This document shows, in pieces, positions 1 to 8,064 of a stretch of DNA of 36,150 nucleotides (position 1 is its first letter; each line of letters starts with the position of its first letter). The DNA comes from Oscillospiraceae bacterium. GTDB taxonomy: Bacteria; Bacillota; Clostridia; Oscillospirales; Ruminococcaceae. Both the position numbers and the translations under genes were made by a program. The notes under the pieces are model-generated. The model made no database searches. It saw nothing but the letters and a program-made list of their open reading frames with translations, and was not told the DNA's origin. The stretch is from positions 1-36,150 of the forward strand of contig JAETSQ010000003.1 in NCBI GenBank assembly GCA_021769525.1, read 5' to 3'.

Positions 1-43
1 TGCGGGGAGATTCTAAATAGGCTCTAAGAAAGGGGGTTTTCCT

Positions 44-604
44 ATGGAGGACGCGGCCATCGTCAGCCTGTACTGGCAGCGGGACGAAAGCGCCATCCGG
101 GAAACGAAGACGAAATACGGCGCCTATCTTGGCAAGGTGGCCTGGCAGATCCTGGCCAACCGGGAGGACTGCGAGGAGAGCGTCAGCGACACCTACCTGC
201 GGGCCTGGGAGTCCATGCCGCCCCAGCGGCCCTCCCTTCTGTCCGCCTACCTGGCAAAGCTCACCCGGCAGCTCTCCATCGATCTCTTCCGCCGCAAGAA
301 CCGCCAGAAGCGCCAGGGGAGCCAGTACGCCCTCTCCCTCTCCGAGCTGGAGGACTGCATTTCCGGTGGGGATACCACCGGCCAGGAGGTGGAGCTGCGC
401 CTCCTGGGGGAGGCCATCGGGCGGTATCTCCGGGGCCTTTCGCCGGAGGCCCGCACCGTCTTTTTGGGACGGTACTGGTTTATGGACCCGCTGCGGGAGA
501 TCGCCGCCTGCCACGGCATGAGCGAGAGCAAGGTGAAAAGCCTCTTGTACCGCACCCGGCAGGGGCTGCGGGCCTATCTGGAGAAGGAGGGATTTTCGGT
601 ATGA
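44..604 (+). CDS. RNA polymerase sigma-70 family factor (ECF-like)
   Basis: Predicted alternative sigma factor of 186 aa that would direct RNA polymerase to a small regulon. Residues about 5-90 look like region 2 (helical, with the LSIDLFRRKNR stretch typical of the end of region 2), and residues about 125-178 like region 4, a helix-turn-helix containing MSESKVKSLLYRTRQGL, which matches the usual ECF signature. A G-rich ribosome binding site (AAGGGGG) precedes the ATG. It overlaps the next gene by 4 bases (ATGA), so the two are translationally coupled, as sigma/anti-sigma pairs often are. Its own promoter would lie left of the window or in the first 43 bases, where none is evident. Family assignment is firm; the regulon and inducing signal cannot be read. 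Confidence 0.85.
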   Translation: MEDAAIVSLYWQRDESAIRETKTKYGAYLGKVAWQILANREDCEESVSDTYLRAWESMPPQRPSLLSAYLAKLTRQLSIDLFRRKNRQKRQGSQYALSLSELEDCISGGDTTGQEVELRLLGEAIGRYLRGLSPEARTVFLGRYWFMDPLREIAACHGMSESKVKSLLYRTRQGLRAYLEKEGFSV

Positions 605-1968
605 GAGCACAGCAGCTGAGCGACGCCTTGAACTACCTGGACGAGGACCTCATCGCCGAGACGGCGGAGATCCGCAGCCGCGGCACGGTCCGCCGCCCCT
701 CCTGGCAGAAGTGGGGGGCCCTGGCCGCCTGCCTGGCGGTGGCGGTCTTTGCCGGCACCCGGCTGCTCCCCGGCACCCTCCCAGGGCCCGGCGAAGCTCC
801 GCGGCCCGGCGGCTCCGGACCCAGCCAGCCCGTCCAGGGCGGGGAGCTGCCCACCCTCACCATCCGGTGGGATAACGGCGAGGGCATGGGCTTTGAGGGG
901 TACATGGCCTTTGACATCTCGGAACTGGGGGGGAATAACCCCTGGACCGAGGAGGCGGAGCTTTCCACCCTCCCTGTCTACCAAAATCCCCTCACCTACG
1001 ATGAGCAGTACCGGACCTCCGGGGCGGACGGGGAGAAGATGAAGGCCCTCCTGCTGGATGTAGCCGAAAAAATAGGTCTGGATACCCAGACCCTTCCCGT
1101 CACCGATAACACCCCGGACGAAAAGCACCAGCAGGCCATCCGGGAAAAATTCGCCGCTGTGGGGGAGACCGTGCCGGAGGGGTACTTCGACCCCACCACC
1201 CTTATCATAGAGGGGGACGGCATCCGGGTGGAGGTGGACCAGACCCTCACCGCCCGCATCGATTTTGACCCGCCGGTGGAGCTGCCGAAGGAGTACAACT
1301 TCACCCACTACGCCACCCGCGAGGAGAAGCGCAAGGCCGCCGGTTGGCTGGCCCAGGAGTATGGCGGCCTCCTCTCCGGGATGGCGGAGCCCACCCTGGA
1401 CCAGGGGATGGGGGACCGGAACATCTACCAGGAGCAGAGCTTCGGGACCGAATTTTACGACGGAATGGGGACACTGGAGGAGCAGATCGTCAATTTCAAC
1501 TTCAACCGGGCGGCCTTTTACTGCGACGATGACGGAAAGCTCTTCCTGGCCCGCGTCTTCGCCCCGGACCTCTCCCAGAAGCTGGGGGACTATCCCGTCA
1601 TCACCCCGGAGGCGGCCAAAGAGCTGCTGCTGGCGGGGAACTACGCCACCTCCGTCCCCTACGAGATGCCGGGGGAGGAGCACATCGCCAAGGTGGAGCT
1701 GGTCTACCGCACCGGCTCCCATGAGGAGATCTGGCTCCCCTACTACCGGTTCCTGGTCTACCTGCCGGAGGAGGAGAACGTGGGGACCCAGTACGGCCTG
1801 AAGAACTACGGCGCCTACTACGTCCCGGCGGTGGAGGGGAAGTATATCGCCAATATGCCCACCTATGACGGGGGCTTCAACGGCTCGTCGCCAAAGCCGG
1901 CGGTGCCGGAGCCGGTCACGCCGCCGGAGGCCGGCCAGCCGGGCATGGTCGTGCCGGGGCAGAAATAA
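601..1968 (+). CDS. Single-pass membrane protein, putative anti-sigma factor
   Basis: Protein of 455 aa coupled by a 4-base overlap to the sigma factor upstream. The N-terminus (residues 1-35) holds a short helical cytoplasmic segment with ALNYLDEDLIAE, a motif I associate with clostridial membrane proteins encoded next to ECF sigma factors. One hydrophobic span follows (about 38-57), then a proline/glycine-rich linker and a large acidic extracytoplasmic region with no domain I recognise; the C-terminal tail is Pro-rich. Position and topology suggest it holds the sigma factor at the membrane and releases it on an outside signal, but no zinc-binding ZAS motif (HxxxCxxC) is present. Function is inference; it could also be the first target gene of the sigma factor. 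Confidence 0.6.
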   Translation: MRAQQLSDALNYLDEDLIAETAEIRSRGTVRRPSWQKWGALAACLAVAVFAGTRLLPGTLPGPGEAPRPGGSGPSQPVQGGELPTLTIRWDNGEGMGFEGYMAFDISELGGNNPWTEEAELSTLPVYQNPLTYDEQYRTSGADGEKMKALLLDVAEKIGLDTQTLPVTDNTPDEKHQQAIREKFAAVGETVPEGYFDPTTLIIEGDGIRVEVDQTLTARIDFDPPVELPKEYNFTHYATREEKRKAAGWLAQEYGGLLSGMAEPTLDQGMGDRNIYQEQSFGTEFYDGMGTLEEQIVNFNFNRAAFYCDDDGKLFLARVFAPDLSQKLGDYPVITPEAAKELLLAGNYATSVPYEMPGEEHIAKVELVYRTGSHEEIWLPYYRFLVYLPEEENVGTQYGLKNYGAYYVPAVEGKYIANMPTYDGGFNGSSPKPAVPEPVTPPEAGQPGMVVPGQK

Positions 1969-2001
1969 CGCAGCATGGGCGGCCCCGCTGCGGGTGTCCG
2001 C

Positions 2002-2050
2002 AAAAAACTCCCCCGTCTCCGGCAAAGCGCCGGAGGCAGGGGAATTTCTT
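2002..2050 (-). terminator. Bidirectional terminator between convergent genes
   Basis: Hairpin with arms TCCCC/GGGGA (2009-2013, 2039-2043) enclosing CTCCGGC/GCCGGAG (2017-2023, 2029-2035). On the minus strand it is followed by six T (2002-2007), which fits the end of the acyl-CoA synthetase gene; on the plus strand the T-run is weaker, but it could also end the sigma/anti-sigma unit. Confidence 0.75.
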
Positions 2051-2067
2051 TGTGGCAGGGTGCGGGA

Positions 2068-3705
2068 TCAGCTGGAGGTCTGGGCCTCCACCAACCGCCC
2101 GTGGCAGTATTTTTCCCGCAGGGCGGGCTTTTCGATCTTGCCGGTGGGGTTGCGGGGGACCGGGGCGAAGATGATCCGCCGGGGGCGTTTGTACCGGGGC
2201 AGCTCCTGGCAGAAGGCCTCGATCTCCTCCTGGGTGCAGCAGACCCCCTCCTTCACCTGGATGATGGCGGCGGCGATCTCCCCCAGGCGGTGGTCCGGCA
2301 GGCCGATCACCGCCACGTCGCTGATCTTGTCGTGCCGCCGCAGGAAGTCCTCGATCTGCACCGGATAGATGTTCTCCCCTCCGGTGATGATGAGGTCCTT
2401 CTTCCGGTCCACCAGGTAGAGGAAGCCCTCCTCGTCCATCCGGGCCATGTCCCCGGTGTAGAGCCATCCGTCCCGCAGGATCTCTTCGGTGGCCTGGGGA
2501 TTTTTGTAGTAGCAGAGCATCACGCCGGGGCCCTTTACCGCCAGCTCCCCGATCTCCCCCTGGGGGGTCTCCACGCCGGGGGAGGAAAAGATCTTCGCCT
2601 GCCAGCCGTAGCCGGGGAGGCCGATGGCCCCCACCTTGCGGAGATTCTCCACCCCCAGGTGGACACAGCCGGGGCCGGTGGATTCGCTGAGGCCGTAGTT
2701 GGTGTCGTACCGGTGGTGGGGGAAGACGGCCATCCACCGCTTGATGAGGCTGGGGGGCACCGGCTGGGCGCCGATGTGCATCAGCCGCCACTGGTCCAAA
2801 AGGTAGCTGGAAAGCTCTACCCGGCCGGATTCGATGGCGTCCAAAAGGTCTTGGGCCCAGGGCACCAGCAGCCAGACGATGGTGCACTTTTCCTCGGTCA
2901 CCGCCCGGAGGATCCACTCCGGGCTCACCCCCCGCAGCAGCACCGCCCGGCTGCCGGAAAGGAGGCTGCCGAACCAGTGCATCTTCGCGCCGGTGTGGTA
3001 CAGGGGCGGGATGCAGAGGAAGACGTCCTCCCTGGTCTGGCCGTGGTGGCGCTGCTCCGTCTGGCAGGCGCTCATCAGGGCCCGGTGGCCGTGGAGGATG
3101 GCCTTGGGGAAGCCGGTGGTGCCGGAGGAGAAGTAGATGGCGGCCTCGTCCTCCGGGGTGAGGGCCACCGGCGGCGGCCCGGAGGAGCAGAAGCCCATCA
3201 GGCGCATACAGTCCTCGGCGTAGGGGGGCTTCCCCCGCCCCACAAAGAACATCATCCTCACCTGGGGCAGCTCCCCGGCCAGGGGGTCCATCCGCCCGAT
3301 GAACTCCGGGCCGAAGACCAGCACCTCCACGTCCGCCAGCTCCAGGCAGTAGGCGATCTCCTCGGAGGAGTAGCGGAAGTTCAGGGGCACCGCGATGCAC
3401 CCGGCCTTGAGGATGCCGAAGTAGAGCGGCAGCCATTCCAGGCAGTTCATCAGCAGGATCCCCACCTTGGCGCCCCGCTCCACCCCCCGGCTGAGCAGGA
3501 GGTTGGCGAAGCGGTTGGCCTGCCGGTCAAAGTCCTTCCAGCTTATGGCCCGGCGGTAGGGGGCGTCGGGGGAGGCGCTTTCGATGAGGCTGGCCTCCCG
3601 CCAGGTCACCGCCCGGTCCCGCTCCTCCGAGGGGTTTATCTCCACCAGCGCCGTCTCCGCCCCGTAGAGCCGGGCGTTGCGCTCCAAAAGCTCTGTGATG
3701 ACCAT
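2068..3705 (-). CDS. AMP-forming acyl-CoA synthetase (ANL superfamily)
   Basis: Enzyme of 545 aa that activates a carboxylic acid with ATP to an acyl-adenylate and transfers it to coenzyme A. The phosphate-binding motif SSGTTGFPKAI lies near residue 190, the conserved YTGDMARMDEEGFLYLVDRK hinge near residue 410, GGENIYPVQIE just after it, and the C-terminal catalytic lysine motif NPTGKIEK near residue 525. Length is normal for a FadD-like or aryl/medium-chain CoA ligase. The ATG at 3705 has GGAGG six bases upstream. It stands alone, divergent from ylxM and convergent with the anti-sigma gene, so context gives no substrate. Fatty acids or aromatic acids are both possible; the family is certain, the substrate is not. 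Confidence 0.9.
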   Translation of the reverse strand: MVITELLERNARLYGAETALVEINPSEERDRAVTWREASLIESASPDAPYRRAISWKDFDRQANRFANLLLSRGVERGAKVGILLMNCLEWLPLYFGILKAGCIAVPLNFRYSSEEIAYCLELADVEVLVFGPEFIGRMDPLAGELPQVRMMFFVGRGKPPYAEDCMRLMGFCSSGPPPVALTPEDEAAIYFSSGTTGFPKAILHGHRALMSACQTEQRHHGQTREDVFLCIPPLYHTGAKMHWFGSLLSGSRAVLLRGVSPEWILRAVTEEKCTIVWLLVPWAQDLLDAIESGRVELSSYLLDQWRLMHIGAQPVPPSLIKRWMAVFPHHRYDTNYGLSESTGPGCVHLGVENLRKVGAIGLPGYGWQAKIFSSPGVETPQGEIGELAVKGPGVMLCYYKNPQATEEILRDGWLYTGDMARMDEEGFLYLVDRKKDLIITGGENIYPVQIEDFLRRHDKISDVAVIGLPDHRLGEIAAAIIQVKEGVCCTQEEIEAFCQELPRYKRPRRIIFAPVPRNPTGKIEKPALREKYCHGRLVEAQTSS

Positions 3706-3758
3706 ATCCTTCCTCCACCGTTCCTCCCAAATTTTCCCCAGGGTGTTTCTGATTATAT

Positions 3759-3787
3759 ACTTTAATAGTTTTAATGGATAAAGTCAA
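3759..3787 (-). promoter_or_regulatory. Candidate promoter of the acyl-CoA synthetase gene
   Basis: On the minus strand TTGACT (3782-3787), 17-base spacer and TAAAGT (3759-3764). A TATAAT follows seven bases further downstream without a matching -35, so the exact -10 is unsure. The site lies about 55 bases from the gene start. Confidence 0.5.
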
Positions 3788-3907
3788 GGGGGCGGCGGGA
3801 TTTTCCGCCATCCGGGCATTCTATGGCCGGTTTCCGGCAGGGGATGACGGGCCGGGGAAGAGGAAAGGGAAAATTTGTCTTTTTTTGTCGATGTAAAGAA
3901 AAAAGCC

Positions 3908-3936
3908 TTGACAGATCGTCCCGGCACCGTTATAAT
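3908..3936 (+). promoter_or_regulatory. Consensus sigma-A promoter of the ylxM-ffh operon
   Basis: A perfect TTGACA (3908-3913), 17-base spacer and TATAAT (3931-3936). Transcription should start near 3943. This is the strongest promoter in the window, which suits a translation and secretion housekeeping operon. Confidence 0.92.
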
Positions 3937-4027
3937 AACAAGGTGCGTGGAATGTAAAGAGCGAATCCTTTACAAACCGCGGCCGCAAGGAGCGGCTCTA
4001 GAGGAAAATGATTTGAGGGGTGAGGGT

Positions 4028-4396
4028 ATGGGCAAAAATCTGGAGATCTCTCTGCTTCTGGATTTTTACGGCGATATGCTCACCGATAAGCAGCGGGACG
4101 TGGTGGAGCTCTACTACAACGAGGACCTTTCCCTGGCGGAGATCGCCTCCCACAGCGGCATCACCCGGCAGGGGGTCCGGGACTCCATCAAGCGGGCGGA
4201 GGGGCAGCTTTTGGACTGCGAGGGCCGCCTGCACCTGGCGGAGCGGTTCCGCCGCATCCAGGAGCGCCTGGACGAGATCACCGACCTGGCCAGGGACATC
4301 GAGCGGGTCAACGACCGCTTCGGCGCCTCCAACGAGATCTATTCCAAGACAAAGCGGATCATCACCCTGGCGGAGGAGATCAGCGACGCCGAGTGA
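4028..4396 (+). CDS. ylxM: YlxM-family DNA-binding protein
   Basis: Small helix-turn-helix protein of 122 aa (YlxM/p13 family, UPF0122), nearly always encoded directly before ffh in Firmicutes and linked to the signal recognition particle. It shows LLDFYGDMLTDKQRDVVELY at the N-terminus and the HTH LSLAEIASHSGITRQGVRDS at about residues 35-55, resembling sigma-70 region 4. The ATG at 4028 is chosen because a G-rich ribosome binding site lies just before it and family similarity begins there; the frame is open further upstream but crosses the promoter. First gene of the operon, 25 bases before ffh. The molecular role of YlxM is not firmly known, though the family has been tied to SRP function in streptococci. 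Confidence 0.92.
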   Translation: MGKNLEISLLLDFYGDMLTDKQRDVVELYYNEDLSLAEIASHSGITRQGVRDSIKRAEGQLLDCEGRLHLAERFRRIQERLDEITDLARDIERVNDRFGASNEIYSKTKRIITLAEEISDAE

Positions 4397-4421
4397 ACCA
4401 TAAGAGGGGAGGGGAGCGGCC

Positions 4422-5777
4422 ATGGCCTTTGAGGGCCTGTCCGAAAAGCTGTCCGCGGCCTTCAAAAAGCTGAAGAACCGCGGCAAGCTCAGTGAGGCCG
4501 ACGTAAGGGAGGCCATGCGGGAGGTGCGTCTCGCTCTCCTGGAGGCGGACGTCAACTACAAGGTGGCCAAGGACTTTGTAAAGAGCGTCACCGAAAAGGC
4601 GGTGGGGGAGCAGGTGCTCCAAAGCCTCACCCCCGCCCAGCAGGTCATCAAGATCGTAAACGATGAGATGACCGCCCTTATGGGCTCCACCCACACCCGC
4701 ATCAACATCTCCTCCCGCCCCCCCACCATCCTGCTGATGTGCGGGCTCCAGGGCTCCGGCAAGACCACCCACAGCGCCAAGCTGGCCTATATGTTCCGCC
4801 AGCAGGGGAAGCGCCCCCTCTTGGTGGCCTGTGATGTCTACCGCCCCGCCGCCATCGACCAGCTGAAGGTGGTGGGCCAGAAGGCGGGGGTCCCCGTCTT
4901 TGAGATGGGGCAGACCGACCCTCTGCTCATCTGCAAAAAGGCCCTTTCCCACGCGAACGATTACGGCAACGACATCGTCATCATCGATACCGCCGGACGG
5001 CTGCACATCGATGAGGCGCTGATGGACGAGCTGCGGGCCATCAAGGCCCAGGTAAAGCCCAACGAGACCCTTCTGGTCATCGACTCCATGACCGGCCAGG
5101 ACGCTGTAAATGTGGCCCAGAGCTTCGACAGCGGCCTGGGGGTGGACGGAGTTATCCTCACCAAGCTGGACGGCGATACGCGGGGCGGCGCGGCCCTCTC
5201 CGTCAAGGCCGCCACCGGCAAACCCATCAAGTTCGCCGGGGTGGGGGAGAAGATCGGCGACCTGGAGCCCTTCTACCCGGACCGCATGGCCTCCCGCATC
5301 CTGGGATTTGGCGACGTGATGACCCTCATCGAAAAGGCCAGCACCCAGCTGGACCAGGAAAGCGCCGCCGCCACTGCCCGGAAGATGAAGGAGGGGCAGC
5401 TGGACTTCAACGACCTTTTGGAGCAGATGGGCCAGATGAAGAAGATGGGCTCCTTTGCCAGCCTCCTGGAGATGATCCCCGGCATGGGGGGCAAGGTCAC
5501 CGAGGAGGACGCCCAGCAGGGGGAGGCCCAGATGCGCCGCACCGAGGCCATCATCCAGTCCATGACCCCTGCCGAAAGGGCAAAGCCCTCCCTCCTGAGC
5601 CCCTCCCGCAAGCGGCGCATCGCCGCCGGCAGCGGCACCAGGGTGGAGGATGTGAACCGCCTCATCCGCCAGCTTGCGGATACCCAGAAGATGATGAAGC
5701 AGTTCACCGGAGGCAAGGGGAAGAAGCGCCGGGGGCGGCTGCCCTTCGGCGGCGGGATGCCCGGTCTCCCTATGTAA
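4422..5777 (+). CDS. ffh: Signal recognition particle GTPase Ffh
   Basis: Ffh binds 4.5S RNA and signal sequences of nascent membrane proteins and delivers ribosomes to FtsY. The 451-aa protein has the N domain (1-90), the GTPase G domain with P-loop GLQGSGKTTHSAK (about residue 106), DVYRPAAIDQL, DTAGRLHID (about 188) and TKLDGDTRGGAALS, and the methionine-rich M domain with SRKRRIAAGSGT near residue 400. The tail ends in a Lys/Arg then Gly/Met-rich stretch, as usual. The P-loop has Ser-Gly where many homologues have Ala-Gly, and DSMTGQD where DAMTGQD is common; both are conservative. Between ylxM and rpsP, the common Firmicute order. Confidence 0.98.
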   Translation: MAFEGLSEKLSAAFKKLKNRGKLSEADVREAMREVRLALLEADVNYKVAKDFVKSVTEKAVGEQVLQSLTPAQQVIKIVNDEMTALMGSTHTRINISSRPPTILLMCGLQGSGKTTHSAKLAYMFRQQGKRPLLVACDVYRPAAIDQLKVVGQKAGVPVFEMGQTDPLLICKKALSHANDYGNDIVIIDTAGRLHIDEALMDELRAIKAQVKPNETLLVIDSMTGQDAVNVAQSFDSGLGVDGVILTKLDGDTRGGAALSVKAATGKPIKFAGVGEKIGDLEPFYPDRMASRILGFGDVMTLIEKASTQLDQESAAATARKMKEGQLDFNDLLEQMGQMKKMGSFASLLEMIPGMGGKVTEEDAQQGEAQMRRTEAIIQSMTPAERAKPSLLSPSRKRRIAAGSGTRVEDVNRLIRQLADTQKMMKQFTGGKGKKRRGRLPFGGGMPGLPM

Positions 5778-5841
5778 CAGCAGACCCGCCGGAAGGCTCC
5801 GGCATCACGATATAGTTGAGTAATGATTTGGAGGTATACTT

Positions 5842-6084
5842 ATGTCCGTCAAGATCCGTCTGCGCCGCATGGGCGCCAAGAAAGCACCTTTCTACCGCGT
5901 GGTGGTGGCCGATTCCCGTTATCCCCGCGATGGCCGCTTCATCGAGGAGGTAGGCACCTACGACCCCACCAAGAACCCTTCCGAGTTCAAGGTGGACGCG
6001 GAGAAGGCCAAGAAGTGGCTGGCCAGCGGCGCCCAGCCCACCGATACCGTGCGGGCTCTCCTGAAGCTCAACGGCATCCTGTAA
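5842..6084 (+). CDS. rpsP: 30S ribosomal protein S16
   Basis: Protein of 80 aa with the complete bS16 fold, from [20 protein letters not shown] at the N-terminus through GTYDPTKNP to a C-terminal helix. S16 binds 16S rRNA early in small-subunit assembly. TTGGAGG lies about ten bases before the ATG. It is 64 bases after ffh and 41 before khpA, within the expected operon. Confidence 0.98.
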   Translation: MSVKIRLRRMGAKKAPFYRVVVADSRYPRDGRFIEEVGTYDPTKNPSEFKVDAEKAKKWLASGAQPTDTVRALLKLNGIL

Positions 6085-6125
6085 CGCTGTAACCCTGTTA
6101 AAACCCAAGGAGGAATCTTTACACC

Positions 6126-6374
6126 ATGGATACCCAGACCATTTCCCAGTTGATCGTTGCCATCTCCCAGGGCCTTGTGGATGAAAAAGAAGCGGTGAAC
6201 GTCGCGGTGGATGAGCCCGCCGAGGACGGGACCGTGGTGTTCCACCTTCATGTGGCCCCGGACGATATGGGCCGTGTCATCGGCAAGCAAGGGCGGATCG
6301 CCAAGGCCATCCGCACCGTCGCGCGGGCCGCTGCCAACAAGGCCGGTATGAAGGTGGCCGTAGAGATCGACTGA
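6126..6374 (+). CDS. khpA: KhpA, KH-domain RNA-binding protein
   Basis: An 82-aa single-KH protein (formerly YlqC) with the GxxG loop GKQG at about residues 56-59 and the helix RIAKAIRTVARAAANK. KhpA pairs with KhpB/Jag to bind small RNAs and affects cell elongation in Firmicutes. The position between rpsP and rimM is the conserved one. AAGGAGG lies upstream of the ATG. The stop codon (6372-6374) falls inside the left arm of a 20-bp perfect palindrome, so the end of the gene was probably reshaped by insertion of that element; the domain itself appears complete. Confidence 0.95.
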   Translation: MDTQTISQLIVAISQGLVDEKEAVNVAVDEPAEDGTVVFHLHVAPDDMGRVIGKQGRIAKAIRTVARAAANKAGMKVAVEID

Positions 6375-6413
6375 TTATGAATCACCGACTTTTAGTCGGT
6401 GATTCATAATCAG
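6371..6413. repeat. 43-base perfect palindrome at the khpA 3' end
   Basis: Two perfect 20-bp arms (6371-6390 and 6394-6413) separated by TTT. The left arm reads CTGATTATGAATCACCGACT. It contains the khpA stop codon. A decayed copy of the palindrome lies at about 6568-6603. There is no T-run after it, so it is not a normal terminator; a repeat-element end or RNA processing site is more likely. Confidence 0.85.
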
Positions 6414-6466
6414 TCCGCCGCTGCGGCGGGGCTATCCGCTCCCTTCGGTCGCTCTACGCGAACAGA

Positions 6467-6489
6467 GGGGCCCTCTGGGCCCCCCTTTT
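6467..6489 (+). terminator. Possible intrinsic terminator inside the operon insert
   Basis: GGGGCCC-TCT-GGGCCCC followed by CC and four T, with a further T-run 8 bases on. If active it would reduce read-through from khpA into rimM and trmD. Confidence 0.5.
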
Positions 6490-6675
6490 CACACTTTTTC
6501 CCCCGTGCAGGCGCAAAGCCCTGCTTCTGGGACAAGGTCTCCCGATGAGACTGGACGGCGCACAGCGTACGAATCACGAACTTTTAGGCGGTAATTTGTA
6601 TAAGCCGTTCAAAGAACAATAAGCTGCCGGGGGCCGCGCCTGCCGCGGCCTCCGGTTTTTCGCAAAGGAGCAGCG

Positions 6676-7182
6676 ATGAAAAAGCAGTATCTGGAATGCG
6701 GCAAGATCGTCTCGGTCCACGGCCTGCGGGGGGAGGTGAAGGTCCTCCCCTGGTGCGACGGGCCGGAGGCCCTCACCGCCTTCGCCACCCTTTACCTGGA
6801 CCGGGGAGCCGCTCCCCTGGCGGTGGAGCGGGCCCGCGCCGCCAAGAACATGGTCCTGGTGAAGTTCGCCGGAGTGGACACCCCGGAGGCCGCCCAGGCC
6901 CTGCGGGGGAAGGTCCTCTACCTGGACCGGGCGGACGACACCCTGGAGGAGGGCCAGTACTACCTCCAGGACCTTATGGGGCTCACGGTGGAGGACGCGG
7001 ACACCGGGGAGGTGTACGGCACCTTTGCGGATGTCTCCGAGACGGGGGCCAACAACGTCTACCACATCGCCTTCCCGGACGGGAAGGTGCAGCTGATCCC
7101 CGCCATCCCGGAGGTGGTGGTCTCCGTCGACCTGGAAGCCGGTAAAATGTACATCCGCCCCCTGGAGGGGCTCTTCCAGTGA
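6676..7182 (+). CDS. rimM: Ribosome maturation factor RimM
   Basis: RimM binds S19 and helps mature the 16S rRNA 3' domain. The 168-aa protein starts with the family hallmark GKIVSVHGLRGEVKVLPW, carries the N-terminal RimM barrel to about residue 85 and a PRC-barrel after it (from EGQYYLQDLMGLTVED), ending in VDLEAGKMYIRPLEGL. AAAGGAG precedes the ATG. It overlaps trmD by 4 bases (GTGA), so translation is coupled. It follows the insert at 6371-6603, so it may depend on read-through; I see no clear promoter for it. Confidence 0.97.
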   Translation: MKKQYLECGKIVSVHGLRGEVKVLPWCDGPEALTAFATLYLDRGAAPLAVERARAAKNMVLVKFAGVDTPEAAQALRGKVLYLDRADDTLEEGQYYLQDLMGLTVEDADTGEVYGTFADVSETGANNVYHIAFPDGKVQLIPAIPEVVVSVDLEAGKMYIRPLEGLFQ

Positions 7183-7931
7183 TCCCCCTCTTCGAGGTGG
7201 CCACCCTCTTTGTGGATATGTGCCAGGCGGTCACCGATGAGAGCATCATCGGCCGGGCCCAGCGGGCCGGGAAGATACAGGTCCGGTACTGGAACATCCG
7301 GGACTACGCCGGCAACAAGCACAACCGGGTGGATGACTGCGTGTACGGAGGCGGCCGTGGGATGCTGATGCAGGCCGCCCCCATCTACGACTGCTGGCAG
7401 GCCGTCTGCGAGGCCTCCGGCGGGAGGCCCTATGTGGTCTTTCCCTCCCCCCAGGGGAAGCTCTTTACCCAGCAGAAGGCGGTGGAGCTTTCCCGCCGCC
7501 CCCACCTGATGTTCCTCTGCGGCCACTACGAGGGGGTGGACCAGCGGGTGCTGGACGAGATCGTGGATGAGGAGCTTTCCCTGGGGGATTTTGTCCTCAC
7601 CGGAGGGGAGATCCCCGCCCTGGCTATGCTGGACGCGGTGGCCCGCCTCTGTCCCGGCGTCCTCGCCGAGGAGAGCTGCTTCACCGAGGAGAGCCTGTAT
7701 AACGGCCTGCTGGAGTACCCCCAGTACAGCCACCCGGCGGTTTGGAACGGCCGGGAGGTGCCCCCGGTGCTCCTCACCGGCCACCACGCCAACGTCGCCA
7801 AGTGGCGCCGGGAGCAGTCCCTGCTGGTGACCCTCCAAAAGCGCCCGGAGCTGCTGGAAACGGCGCCCCTCACCAAGGAGGACCGGGAGTTTTTGGAGAA
7901 GGTGAAGGGGGAGCTGGACGCAGGGACCTAG
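7179..7931 (+). CDS. trmD: tRNA (guanine-37-N1)-methyltransferase TrmD
   Basis: Uses S-adenosylmethionine to methylate G37 of tRNAs, preventing +1 frameshifts. The 250-aa protein has SIIGRAQRAGKIQ, NIRDYA, the substrate loop YGGGRGMLMQ (about 50), and the trefoil-knot SAM site with FLCGHYEGVDQR (about 111) and LGDFVLTGGE (about 135), then the C-terminal helix bundle. The GTG start overlaps the rimM stop, which fixes the start. The N-terminus (MIPLFEVATLFVDM) differs a little from the usual MRIDVLTLFPEMF but aligns in length. rplS, the usual next gene, does not follow. Confidence 0.97.
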   Translation: MIPLFEVATLFVDMCQAVTDESIIGRAQRAGKIQVRYWNIRDYAGNKHNRVDDCVYGGGRGMLMQAAPIYDCWQAVCEASGGRPYVVFPSPQGKLFTQQKAVELSRRPHLMFLCGHYEGVDQRVLDEIVDEELSLGDFVLTGGEIPALAMLDAVARLCPGVLAEESCFTEESLYNGLLEYPQYSHPAVWNGREVPPVLLTGHHANVAKWRREQSLLVTLQKRPELLETAPLTKEDREFLEKVKGELDAGT

Positions 7932-7937
7932 GCGCAG

Positions 7938-7960
7938 GCGGCGGCTTCGCCGCCGCTTTG
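7938..7960 (+). terminator. Weak terminator after trmD
   Basis: GCGGCGGC-TTC-GCCGCCGC (7938-7956) followed by only three T. Very stable stem, poor T-run. Confidence 0.5.
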
Positions 7961-8064
7961 CTACCTAAGTCTCCAGGCAGTCACTTGCGCCCTTTTGCAA
8001 GGTCAAGCCCCCGCAGGGGGCGGGTAGGGATTGGCTCCGGGGGCACCCCGGTGGTTCTTTTTTG

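Larger units (their letters stand above)
3706..4027. other. Divergent intergenic region, acyl-CoA synthetase / ylxM
   Basis: The 322 bases carry the two back-to-back promoters and an approximately 85-base leader for ylxM. The leader contains a small hairpin (GTAAAG at about 3954, CTTTAC at about 3968) and a GC-rich stretch. I see no riboswitch class and no small gene. An open frame reaches from 3875 into ylxM, but its upstream part spans the promoter and is not coding. Confidence 0.5.
6371..6603. repeat. Non-coding insert between khpA and rimM
   Basis: About 230 bases split an operon that is normally tightly packed. The stretch starts with the perfect palindrome at 6371-6413 and ends with a similar, degenerate one (GAATCAC then ACTTTTAG, 6571-6588, followed by CGGT and an AT-rich end). 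In between are the hairpins CCGCCG/CGGCGG (6415-6429) and GGGGCCC/GGGCCCC (6467-6483). No reading frame fits. This looks like a MITE-like or other small mobile repeat; whether it recurs in the genome cannot be seen here. Confidence 0.6.

Noticed and set aside
1975-3765. Open frame of 596 codons antisense to the acyl-CoA synthetase
   Set aside because: Low-complexity translation without a family match; the minus-strand frame has all ANL motifs. The same holds for long antisense frames over 21752-23848, 29341-31284 and 31815-33578.
3943-4027. Possible riboswitch in the ylxM leader
   Set aside because: Only one weak hairpin and no conserved core of a known class; the leader is too short for most.
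4397-5841. 4.5S SRP RNA near ffh
   Set aside because: I looked for the conserved GGAA tetraloop helix and the AGCAGCC-type core around ffh and rpsP and did not find it.
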